Positions 45,547 through 57,015 of a stretch of 64,000 nucleotides of DNA are shown in pieces. Position numbers and translations under genes: made by a program. Numbering within the stretch: position 1 is the first letter of the stretch; each line of letters begins with the position of its first letter. Below the pieces are notes generated by a model. It was not told the DNA's origin. It did no database searches and saw only the letters and a list, made by a program, of their open reading frames with translations. Source of the stretch: Saccharum officinarum (lineage: Eukaryota; Streptophyta; Magnoliopsida; Poales; Poaceae); assembly GCA_020631735.1 (NCBI GenBank), contig CM036209.1, positions 166,469-230,468 on the forward strand, read 5' to 3'.

Positions 45547-45965
45547 TGTTGATATTTCTTAGCATCATCTTAATACTAAGTTGTCATCCCTAGCCATGAT
45601 GCTAGAAATGCGTTGTTGGTAATTATTGAGAACACTTGTAAATATATATATATATATAAAGTAATCCACAAGCACACAAATAATATACCATTATAGCATT
45701 TTACCCGAGAGTATACCAGGTATCATTATTTATATTTTATCCAAAGGGAGGAGCGATGGGGTGGCTAGAGACATTGTCAAACATGCATACTTATGATAAA
45801 ATCAACTCTCATGCTTTAGCAGGGGTAAGTCAAATGATAAAGAAATGATAAGTGTAAGGCATTGATAGTATTCTAGAGATAGAAATAGATAATCATAAAT
45901 GTAGTATGGCTAGGCAGGAGATTAATTAAGAGTAAACATTCCTATGTCATTTCTTATTTACTAAA
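45547..45965 (-). repeat. Partial 5' LTR of TAT-D
   Basis: Minus-strand end GATATCAACA next to the primer-binding site. The passage ATAAATAATGATACCTGG is shared with Y1 and the solo LTR. It is cut at 45965 by the GYP-F LTR. An AT dinucleotide run lies near 45645. Confidence 0.7.
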
Positions 45966-46764
45966 TGTCAGGGTCATAACCCCGGGGTGTCTCAAGACAC
46001 CGATTAGTTAGCAGGCTATGCGGCCTGCAACGCAATAGTCAGCAAGGGCCCAAACGATCGAGGCCAAGCAAAAGCCAAGCAAAGCGGGCGAGAAGCCAAG
46101 GCCAGGGTCATCCCCGACCCCTTCCACCCACCTTAGCACATAGCGCTCGTAAGACGCACGACCTCTCCCCGTCATGACCCCCGGGAGGGATGGGGGGAGG
46201 TCGAGCGCAGCTAGGCATGACTGCTCTAATAAGAGCAAGCATGCCGCACTGACCCCGCAAGGACCGAGGGGATAGCATTCACCTCAGCCCAGTCAGACAC
46301 CATGGCAATAGCCACGACCAGACGTGCACCAGAAGATGGCGTAGCTTGCAAGCCAAGTTAGCTAGGCCCTCCCTCAGGCTCTTGACCCTTCGGTCGGGAG
46401 AACCTCCTCATTGTACAAGCCCTAGCCCTGAACTTTATATAAGGGTAGATAGGGCACCCATCTCAGGGATGATTCACATCCTCTACCATTCCATTCATTC
46501 ACCATTGTAGTAGGGCTCCTGGAGCTTCTCTTTAGGCAGCCCTTCGCCTAGCATAGGTCCTTCCATGTCTTCCACCTTTCTTGCACCCCCTATTGTAAGA
46601 ACTTTAGAGCATTCAAGTGAGGAACACGCACTCGATCATCTCTGAGACTGGACGTAGGGCTCCGGCCTGAACTAGTATAAATCCTTGTGTCCATTGGATG
46701 CTACTATCATTTTCCTAGAGCAGCGTGGTAATCGTATAAGGTTACTAGTCTAGTTTACAAAACA
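45966..46764 (+). repeat. 5' LTR of GYP-F (about 800 bp)
   Basis: Starts TGTCAGGGTCATAACC after an AT-rich junction and ends near AACA/CACCA at 46764-46767. It has a TATA box and a C/T-rich leader. The right boundary is uncertain by a few bases. Confidence 0.7.
46436..46443 (+). promoter_or_regulatory. TATA box of the GYP-F LTR
   Basis: TATATAAG about 470 bp into the LTR. Confidence 0.6.
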
Positions 46765-46770
46765 CCAATA

Positions 46771-46790
46771 GTTGGTGTGCCAGGTAGGGG
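46771..46790 (+). other. Primer-binding site of GYP-F
   Basis: GTTGGTGTGCCAGGTAGGGG directly after the LTR, resembling the TTGGCGCCAGGTAGGGG form common in grass gypsy elements. Confidence 0.6.
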
Positions 46791-47258
46791 ACAGTCATGC
46801 ACTCTCGTTTGTTGAGAAGGAAGCAATGGCCCCTCGCACTGCCGGTGGACTCGTTGGTGGAATGGCCCTCGGCAGCCACATCCGCCACCAAAACTATGAG
46901 TTCACTAGCATCAAAGGGCCAGCACCCGCGACCGCCCATGTTACAACCCAAACCTCTGCCAAAGAGATCAGAGACATGTAGCCCGCAGCGGACACACTCT
47001 CGAAACTGCCTCCGGTGGCAGCATCCTGGAGTTCACCTACCTAGAGGGGCCAGTACCCTCGCTCATCGCTGACCATGGCTAGGCCTCCCGTTCAGGAAAC
47101 CAGATGTCCACGGCTCACAACGAACTCACCCAGGGAATGGCCTCAACTGGCCACATCCTTTCAAGAAACCACAAGGTCAACCACACCGAAGGGCCGACGC
47201 CTGCGTCCATCCTCAGTTGCGACCCGGACCTCCGTCCCATAGGTCTAGACCCCGTGGT
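46791..47258 (+). repeat. GYP-F internal segment 1 with about 280-bp repeats
   Basis: Two copies of a unit containing GGAATGGCC, then GCCACATCC, ACCA..A and GGGCC (about 46856 and 47137, 281 bp apart). A third is at 62808, and the other half-unit (GACACACTCTC.AAACT) is at 46989 and 50373. Two of the copies translate as related GMA..GHI..RNHK peptides, but no long frame persists. Confidence 0.55.
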
Positions 47259-47875
47259 CACTACAACATGACACCCCCTTTTGCAACGTAAATATGCGTT
47301 GCTAAAAGTCCATATATGCGTTGGCAAGGTCTATACCAACGCATCTAATATACGTTGCCTAAAGTGGCGTTGTAAGGATCTATTGCTACACTTATTTATG
47401 TGTTGGTAACACATACTAATAACCGTTGCAAATTTGCAACGCATAATGATAGTTATGGCAACACTTATATGTGTTTGTACAGACCATGCACGAAGTACTT
47501 CTGTGGTTTGTTGCAACATAAAGATTTAGTTTGTTTGCAACGCTTACATATAGTTATATGTGTTGCAATGAATAAACAATTCAGTCATTACTATCATAAA
47601 TATTTAATTTTTTTAGACAAATATAGGGATAATGCCTGCATAATATAATGAAAAATACAAAACCATCTAACACATAGAAAACAAGCACAATTAGCCATAT
47701 ATAGTATAAAGAATTTGTTTCATTACAAACAGTACCATCCACATAATTCATGATACAATTTTTTTTGTTCAAAGTACGAGTTCCAATAATCCTATGGGAG
47801 TCAAATATAAAACATAAAGGGATCTCTCTTAGATTGCCAGCAGCCCTCATTTCTCCTTCTTTCAGTTTCTGTATT

Positions 47876-47943
47876 CTACTGATGTGATCATCCATTTATC
47901 TTCTCAGACCTACTGATGTGATCATCCATTTATCTTCTCAGAC
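47876..47943. repeat. 34-bp perfect tandem duplication
   Basis: The unit CTACTGATGTGATCATCC... (34 bp) occurs at 47876-47909 and again at 47910-47943 without a mismatch, inside the CACTA element. Confidence 0.9.
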
Positions 47944-50006
47944 CTACAGATAAAGGTTGGATCACTATAATATGACACTGAGAAGTAAAATCATAAGGGG
48001 TTATTGAAAATACCGTACAAAATTTAAGATAGTAGCTGAAATCTATTGACTACAACAACGCAAATATAAAATCAAACTTTATGGTGCCAAACAACTTAAC
48101 AGCATGTCAAAAATAACTCTGCTTGATGCTTTAAACAAGAAATTTCAGTCCAAGATGCCCTAGTATAACCAACACATAGATAAGAAAAATGAAGAAATAA
48201 AGGTGAAATCATTAGGTTCAATACAAATTTGACCATTTGGACCGCAAAATACAACAGGAAAATAGATGAAGTTCACACAGAAATTATGACTCCACACATG
48301 ATGTGGAGAAATTCAACCACTACATCAACACAGAAAGGGAGGAGGGGATGGGTTAGTACCTCAAGAAGGGTACAACTGGATGGGGAGGTTGAGGCCCGCT
48401 TTAGGGAAGGTGTGTTGCAGGCCTGGGAGAGGGTGTGGCAAAATATATCACTCCTGATCTCCTGCAGTTTCAAGATAACTGAACATCAGTTTCAAAAAAA
48501 AAGATAACTAAACATCTATGTAGCTCACTGATTTGTAATTCCTACAAGAGAAAATTTTATAGAAAATTCATAAGTTGCACAATTTGATAGAGCAGATTGT
48601 TAGTAGCCCAACTATTGTCAATAGGACATAGTTCAAGCAGGTAGTAGATCTAGTGCCCATGATCATCTTCTTAATGAATTACTATCACTTCTGCAGGTAA
48701 AAGGTTTAATTTGCACTTGTACTAAAATTTTGGAGGCCAAAAGGAATACCTGATAAAAAAAAGACTCCTCGAAGATGTAATAGATCAAGCAACACCTCTT
48801 GTAGTCATCTGGATAATTGAAATATTAGCTAACTCATAGAAAAAGGTATTTCATTTTCATACAAATTGATTATGAACATTATTTCTTAAAACAATGGAAA
48901 GTTAAGATAGTAGCTGAAATCTGCAATTATATCAGGAACTTGTGAAGCAATTTCTGAAACAACAAGACAATTCGGCTGGTTTAAAATCTCCGAACAGGAT
49001 CATTAATTCAAAAGATAATAATCATTTATTCAGCATACTTACAGATATGGACCCATTTAATCAATACTCCTGCATGAAAAAAATAAAGCACAAACTCTGT
49101 AAGTAGACACATTCAGGTATTAATGCTCCTAAAATACAATCATATTTGAAATATCCAATATGTATAGTCAAAAGTGAGCAAGAAACTTTAAGATATATAT
49201 AAAGAACAAATTATTTTGCTAAGTTTTAGATAATGAATCTATTATCTATGTTAAAAAAATCACAGAATTTCATATCTCATAGGGGCTTAATTACAAGAAC
49301 AGTATATGCTTTCAATAAATGAACGTGCTGACATGAAAAAATTAGACATCCAGAGAGCAAATGTACAGCTATCTCAGAATTACTAGGGAGCTGTTTAACA
49401 CATGCAACAGCATCCTTATGCCCTATGTCAATTGTGTTCACATACACAATTACTTGTAATAATACTGAAACAGTGAATTAGGAGTAATATTTTCTTCGAA
49501 GACATTAATGCCAAACGGTGAACTAGTAGTATTAGGGAAGTTTACTGCTATCTGAGGAATAGAAAAGGCATCGGGATCCTGACCACTTGAATCCCAAATG
49601 AATTATCCAAAACCTAAAAGTCAACAGAGGAAAGGGACGAGCAAGAGTTGATGGAAAATTACATCGAGTAACTGGATGCATAGTAGCGATGACAAAGGAA
49701 ATTGCATGAACCGTGCCCTGATCTGAAATCAAGGTTTAATTAAATCAATGATGGAGGCCCTGACGCTGATATGGTGGAGGCGGATTAGGGAACACATTGC
49801 ACCAAAAAAACATAAATCGTCATATCTAAACACGTAAATCCAGAGCAGAGCAAAGAAAGTACCTTGGGACGATCCTCTTCTTGAAGGGGAGATGCACTGA
49901 TGCAGGCCCTGACCCAGGTTTTTGCGAATCGTGTAAATGGCAGTGAACATTTAATTATGCCGTGGATACAAACGGAGATTGCATGTACCTGAATCACATT
50001 CTCCCG

Positions 50007-50126
50007 CTAGCCACTGCTTATCGCCATTGGGAGGACCTTGTCAAGGGAATCAGAAGGACCTTGCCGAGAGAAGAATGGCACAAACAGGAGGACGATGCTG
50101 AGGGCGAGGGCGTGGGGCGGATCCAT
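50007..50126 (-). CDS. Small signal-peptide-like ORF inside the CACTA element
   Basis: 39 residues starting at the ATG at 50126: MDPPHALALSIVLLFVPFFS, then a polar tail ending in a stop. The hydrophobic core at about 6-19 resembles a signal peptide or membrane anchor. Upstream is a CT/GC-rich leader; a donor-like CAG|GTACAT follows near 49988. It could be a captured first exon whose downstream part is lost, or chance. Too short to name. Confidence 0.25.
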   Translation of the reverse strand: MDPPHALALSIVLLFVPFFSRQGPSDSLDKVLPMAISSG

Positions 50127-50506
50127 AGATCCGAGTGATGCAGTCGCAACCGTCGTCGCCGCCGCCGAATAGGAAAAGCGCGGAGGAGATGAAAACCTAA
50201 TCTGCTCAAGGGGGAACTGTTGTGCAGATGTGCACAGGCTGGGTTCGTGGGCTACGTTAAATTAAGGGAGATGGCCGTGGGGATGGGAATAGATTAGATA
50301 CCAACGATTCTAATTTCCGTTGTTGTGTATACGTTGTAAAAGGGGGGTTTGTTTTGTAGTGGGTCCATGGTAGACACACTCTCAAAACTACCCTTGGGGG
50401 ATGTATCCCGGAGTGCACCCACGTGAGGGGCCCAGTGCCCTCTCTCATTACTGGCCATGGCCAAGACCTCCACTCGGGAAACCGAACAACCATGGCACAC
50501 GGTGAT

Positions 50507-53500
50507 TGTTGGTATTTCTTAATGTCTGCAGAAGTTAATCCACAAGCGTACTGAAATTATTGTTGTAGCTTTCAACCATGAGTATTTAGGGTATTGTATT
50601 TCCACAACGAACGGAGGTATTTCTTCTAGCTAATTATTCTAAGCACAACACAAGGATAGCTGATGAGGGTAGAGATGGATTCCTAAGGCTTAGGGTCTAA
50701 GGATAGATAAACTCTACTATTACTTGCTTACTTCAGGCACCGGCTTATACCTGGTCTACCAGGTACCTCTGTCCTATAGCTCTACACCGTACTAGGACAT
50801 GGGGGATTACAAGGGATGGACAGGGCTGTCACCACCTGTCGCCTAACCCTCAATCGTGGGGCACGAGGCAAACGAAGGTAGCCTCTAGTCTAGACACCAC
50901 GTCTACGCTATTGACTACACTATGGTGTTGATCAGGGTTATTCTATCTTTATCAGGAGCCCTCTACTAGAGTATCTGCCACATGGACAGACGATGAACCT
51001 GCAAACAAGTAATAATATAGCTTTAACTACTCAAAGACTTTATAACCAAAGGAACCATGAATACTAAGATACCTGTTGAGGTACAAAGCTCATGTTCGTC
51101 GAGGTATAAGGCGGGGAGACACCGATAAGCCTGGCTCTTCCCCAAGCTCTTCCCTCACATCTCTCCCTTCTACTTGTGTATAGCTAGCTAGGGCCTAAGC
51201 CCATGGAGTGGTGATACCCTTGCTCTTTCTCTTGCTTGTGCTCTCTTGTGTGTTGTTGAAATGAGGGGGGATGTGGCCTCATTTTATAGGTGGAGAGTAG
51301 GGGGCTCTTTGGAATAATCCCATTCCCATATGGAAGGAGCAAACTGCCTCCTCAGCATCGATTATGCTAACATAACCACCTGGACCGACCATGGGAAGGC
51401 AGTAAGAGGTGGCCCATGAAGTTTGGGCCTGAACGGGGGCAGTGTGGCCACACCCCCACTGGGGCCTTTGGGCCCCATCTTCGGTGGGTTGCCTCTTGTG
51501 ATCATTGTGACTCGGTCCACGGTGGTATTCTGTGATGATAAGGTGGATTTGCCTTGGTTATGGGCTTGTCTTCTTCTTGTATAGGCCCTAATTTGTCTAG
51601 TTATGGGCCTCCTCCCCCTTGGGCTCATGTCAGGTGTCTATAATGTTGCATTTCTTGTATATTTTAGGCTCTTTTCCTATGTAATCCATACATGTCTTCC
51701 TGTAAATGAATAAACACAAAAACTCATGGAATTCATTAGTATAAACTGTAACGGAACCGTCCAAATTATAAGAGCACAAGTTCAAAAACAATCGCCGAAA
51801 CAATCAAATTCTCAAACTTGAGCCCATATAACTCCGGTAGTCCACGAAATCACGAAGGATTTCAAACCAAACCGAGAGCAACCAAGATCGTAGTGATTCA
51901 ACATAACACAACACTTGTTACAATAGTTCAAAAGTAATCTCATACATCGGAGTACAATTAATTTATTACAAAACCAAAGTAAAGATTAGCGGAAGCAACA
52001 TAATTTCTGAAACCATTTAAATTCAAATACTGCCAGTACATAGTCACATCCTGCAAAGGCATACCAGAAGAGATACTACAGAGACCATGCCCATATGGTC
52101 TAGTCTTCACACCCACATGGTGAAGACAATACTTGCAGCAACAAGTACGAATCTGCTACCTGCAACAGGTGGGAATAAACCCTGAGTACGAGAAGGTACT
52201 CAGCTAGACTTACCCGACAAAAACCAGAAACAAAGGTGACACCAAGGATTATGCAAGGCTTTATAAAGTGGGCTAGCTTGACTCACTTGCAGAAAAGCTT
52301 ATTACAGAAAAGTAATCATTAATGCTTAAGCATCAAGTTAATAATCATTAACCTGTCATCTAGATTAGCACCTGTACTAGAGCAATCACTTTATTAGGAG
52401 CAAACAATATTAACCATAGCAGGTATAATAAGGCCATCATCAACATTATCATCAATTCTGAACCATCATTAATAATTAGTGTATCTACGCTGGAGATAAC
52501 CAGTCAAGTTTCTCACTATCCGGGAGAGACGGCGACTCGAATCGATTCCAACTCAGCTGAGGGGGGTATTCCTGACACTCACCTGGCAAACCCCGCTAAA
52601 GGCAGCCATAGATAACCTTTGGTACAACTCAGGGTGGGCCCGAACAGTGCCACGTTCTCAGGGATACCAATGGCCAGGATGCTCAGGACTTTTAACTCAC
52701 CTGCCCTTGGACCTTCTGGCTCCCTTCCGAGGTGACTTTCACTTTTCGACTTCGCAGCCTGAGTTGAGCTACTAGGCTTCGCGGTCAGCAACCTCAGGCC
52801 GGCCAACTAAATGTCAGGCATGCGTTCAAAATGACATAGAAGGCTCTAGGTCCCGGTCCTTAATCGACACAGACGGGGATAACTTCACACCCAAGACCTC
52901 CATGCCTTGCTACTTCACTATCGTCATCCCGCTCGGTCTCATTTCATTAACACATGGTTCATTTCCATGATAGCAAATATAGCCAACCGTGACATGACAA
53001 AGCCCTATATCTCGCAGGTGACCGGAAATCACCTGACTTCTACCGGTCTAATTTAGCAGGGCTAAGCATAGATATGATCCTGTCTACTAGGATACAAGGT
53101 TTGAATTGCTGGACAAGGAGTGTTATCAATGCAGCAAGGGTTTCCAACCAACTCCTATCACGTAATGCAGCAATACATATAACATGTATATAAAGATAAT
53201 TGCTTTGAAAGTAGGAGGCTTATAATGCTCCGGGGCTTGCCTTAACCGAAAGAAGATAGATCAAGGGTTAGCTTCAAGAACGGTTTCCACGCCTTCTCCG
53301 GCTTCGTCGGACTAGACCTCCGGCTCCTGAACGGACTCCAACTTCGGGTTCCACGCCCAGCGAGACTTCGCTCGAGACACGATCCTCGGTACACCTATTG
53401 CATGTATATGCACCCAATGAATTTCATGTATGCACCAAGGATGACATGATGATTTATGAACATGCATGAATGATGTGAAGATGGGTGTAATGACATAGCA

Positions 53501-56500
53501 ACATCGTAAGCACAAAACCAAGTTATGTGATGCTCTATTCAAATCACTTAAAACTTATGTGCAAATTTCCTATCTGGTACTAACATGTTTGAACATCTCT
53601 AAGAAACCACTAAGTACCACAAAGATCATACTTAGCACACATATAACAAGTGCCAGCAATTTAGTGCATTGACATGTTGACTACAGCAACTTATAAAGTC
53701 CATAACTAGAGTTCTATAACTCCAATGGACATGCATGGGGACAATCTGAAAAGCTTATGAAATTTTCCACAATTAATTTATAAACATCTAAGCATGATTT
53801 TATCATTTCCCAGGTCGAAATAGCACATACACAGAAACTGTTCTAAAAGGACAGAGAGCAAAACAATTCTGACTCGAACTTTGAACAGTTGCCATTTCTA
53901 AACCATGAGTCCAAAAGTCACCAAATTTTACCAAAAACTAATTCATAAAGTTCTTAACAACTTTGTTATAGTTCACCAAGCATGAAAACATCATTAACAT
54001 AGCCTAACTTACTTTACCACCAAATCTGTCCAGAAAAGATAGATTTGTACAATTAAATATTAAGTGATGTTGGGAACATCACAAATGACTTACCCAACTT
54101 TACTAACAATTAGATTATGTTTAAGTAACACCAGATCAAGTCATGGCACTAGCATAATTATTTATCTAATCCCCTTTTTCTATTTATTTAGAGTGCATAA
54201 TCATAAATTGCATCACATATAAAATGTAAGTATAAAATTCTAATAAAATTACAGAGGCAATTACATGCTAACAAGAGGCTACCATAAAAATTGCACCTTA
54301 ATTTGACCAGTAGATTAGGAGATATCAAAATAACAAAAAGATAAGTGCTAATAAAACCTATAACAAAGGAATTTCATAATTGGAGCAATTGACCTCCAAC
54401 AAGGCTAAAAATTTAACTAGAGCATCATTATACCATAACTAGCATCTCACAAAATTTTCATGCCAATTGAATGAATACGCAGAGAGATACAAAATTACTA
54501 AAACACATTTTTAATTAAAGTGCATCACAAGATTAATTACAAACTTCAGAAATCGTTAACCAGCATACCCCATATTATATTTTCTAAATAAACTAGACAT
54601 CACTAGGAAACCAACAAAATTGGAACCACATCATTTGGATCTATTAATCATGAGGTACATATTTTTGAATCTACGCACAAATATGTTAAAAAGAATAAAA
54701 ATAAAACGAAACCAGAACCCTAACAGGCCGAAGCCACTCGGCCCGCTAAGGCCATGGGGCCAACCGTGACCTGCCGGCCCACCCAAAGCCCAGCAATCAA
54801 ACAGAGGGGGGGGAAACACGCGCTGACCAGCGGGGCCCACTCGTCATACACACGGGGCAGGGGATGGTGGTCGCCGGCCAGAACCTCGCCGGCGGTGAAA
54901 AATCCGGCGAACCAAGTACCCCCGTTGCGATCCTCACAAGAAGGCGATTCGATTGAGGTCCCTAGGGGCGGCTGGGGTTAGCCTGAGGTAGGTCACCGCC
55001 GGCAATGGCGGGCAGCGGCGCTCGGTGGTGGTGCACCGACGAGCATAGGGCACAGCTGCGTGCGCGGAGAGCTTCTACCCGCTCAGGGAGTCATAGTGGA
55101 GCTGTCAGGGCTAAGGAAGAAGCGGCAAAACGGCGAGGGAGGTCCAGCCGCGTGCGAGGTACTGTGGCAGTGATGACGTTCAGCGAGGAGAGCACTAAAG
55201 GCGGTAGCATCTCACCTGCGTGGAGTCCCACCTCCAGGACATGCTATGCGCTAGCTAAAAGGAAGAGAGGGGAAGCAAGTTCACCGGGATCGAGCTTGAC
55301 ACAGACGGTGGCCATGGCGGAGCGCGCACGGCAACGCATCCGTTCTGGCCAAACCACTACGGTAGAGACAACAACATCTCTAGTCACCCACCTACACCTC
55401 AAAGGGATCCCGAAACATGATCCAATAGGGACGGATGGGTTCTAGGTTGATCAGGACACAACGAGCTCTGAGCTAGGCAGCGCTCCGGTAATGGCGGTCA
55501 GTGGAGATGTCGGCTCTTGCCCTAACCGATGGTGCTAATGGCATGGCTGAGGGACATGAGGATAGAGCATGCTACAGCAATGCATTTGGTGCGAACGCAG
55601 TGGCCAGAGGTGCGGCAGCGTGAGCGCGGACATAGCGAGGCCGGCGACGGCGCTGTGGCAGAGCCAAGCGAGGCGAGGAAGGAAGAGTGAGCGGGCGAGC
55701 GAGGGCGACTGTGGTGCATGTTGACTTTGTGAGCGCAGGCACGTTGCGGCATCGACGCGTGTTGACCACGCGGCATCGAATTCCTGCCCTCGGTCGGCCA
55801 TGACCAAGTTCAGGTTTCTGAACTTTAGAAGCACTGAAATGAAGTTCAGTTCGAGATCACGCCTGACAGCGAGATTTGAGTTGACAACAACTTCCTAACC
55901 GAGCCGAGTTAGCGCTAGGTGTTAACAGCAAATTTGTAGATCTATGTGAGGACAACAAAATTGTTAATTGGAGCTTGGACAGGTTCAGCTTCGTTAGTGA
56001 GATACAGTGCCCTAAAGTGAGGCACATGAAAACTGAAATGGAGTTTCAGTTACACCACGACTGAAACCCGATTTTTCCCTACTCTGTAATTCCCAAACCA
56101 GTGAGAATTAGAGGTTAGGGCTATTGACAATCTTGTAGAGCTAAATGGGTTCTGCAAAAGTGTCAATACCCACTTGAGCCAGAACTGCTTATATTAGGAG
56201 ATACAAGGTTCCCAAGTGGGGTACATGAAAACTACAGGCAGCCAGAACTTAGCCAAAAATGACTAAGTGCTGAAACAGCCCCTATACCTGACTTGTGGGC
56301 CATGTTAGGGCATGTTACAAGCATTTTCATGAGTTTACCACTGAACAAATTTTGTTCCTCATGAAATTTGGCACAAACTTTGTTAAGGTGGCACAGCCAT
56401 GCAAAAAATCTAGGCTATACTTTATGTTAAGTCAAACAAGGAAGGTCCTAATGGTCAACTAGTCAAAGTATGAGTCAAGATGGAATTAGGGCATGGCATA

Positions 56501-57015
56501 AACATAAACCCTAGGTCAAATTGCTTAACTAACATGTTAAAAACATTTCCAAGCAACAATTTACCCAATAGCATCTCATATGAGCAAAAGTCACATCAGG
56601 GTGCATTGAAACATCACCAATCAAGCTAATGCAACATTATGTTGCATGCATGTGTTGCATGGTTTAACTAGGCATGTTGCATGTGTTTCATGATCATGTT
56701 TCAAGGTGTTGTGTCACACGTCACACTACTACAAGTGTTGTACACCCATAGGCTAGCATTAATAAACAAACATATACCTACACATGCATTCAATCATAGA
56801 TGTTGCAACTGTTGCAAGGTCATGTTTCAAGCAAGGATGCACATGAAATGATGATGCTTATGGTAATGCCATGCTATGACCATGCTCAACTGATGCTAAA
56901 ATGCAATGCAAACACCTAGGGTGTTACATAAACCCTAATTCTAAGTTTGGTGTCCATTTTGGTTTATTTTATGTGATAGTTGGCGGTTAAAAGTGTGAGT
57001 TAACGACCGCATACA
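50507..57015 (-). repeat. 3' LTR of TAT-X, split by a solo LTR
   Basis: Pieces 50507-51746 and 56934-57015 align with the right LTR (61509-62793), except for a block of about 45 bp near 51430-51475 absent from the right copy. TAAAC is duplicated at the split. Minus-strand TATAAAAT at 51281-51288. Confidence 0.9.
51747..56928 (-). mobile_element. GYP-Z2: solo LTR of the long-LTR gypsy family (5182 bp)
   Basis: TGTAACACC...GTTACA ends on the minus strand, perfect duplication TAAAC at 51742-51746 and 56929-56933, no internal sequence. It is homologous to 32865-37600 over its length, including the TCGTACTCAGGG-type passage and the GC-rich block (54700-55800). It carries no coding sequence of its own. 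Confidence 0.92.

Larger units (their letters stand above)
43142..45965 (-). mobile_element. TAT-D: Tat/Athila-like gypsy element, interrupted
   Basis: On the minus strand: part of the 5' LTR (45547-45965), primer-binding site (45521-45538), leader and gag. The solo LTR 43965-45514 has inserted into the leader, GYP-F cuts the 5' LTR at 45965, and TAT-E/Y1 cuts gag at 43141. No pol is present. Confidence 0.75.
47259..50361. mobile_element. CACTA (En/Spm) transposon, non-autonomous, 3.1 kb
   Basis: Ends CACTACAACA...TTTTGTAGTG with a 3-bp duplication GGT (47256-47258, 50362-50364). Inverted ends continue through CCCCCTTTTGCAACG and CCCCCCTTTTACAACG. The subterminal zone 47280-47560 is rich in GCAACG/CGTTGC units and the right end has CCAACG and CGTTG units, as in CACTA transposase-binding regions. 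No transposase is readable. The interior (47580-49700) is AT-rich and non-coding. Confidence 0.93.
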
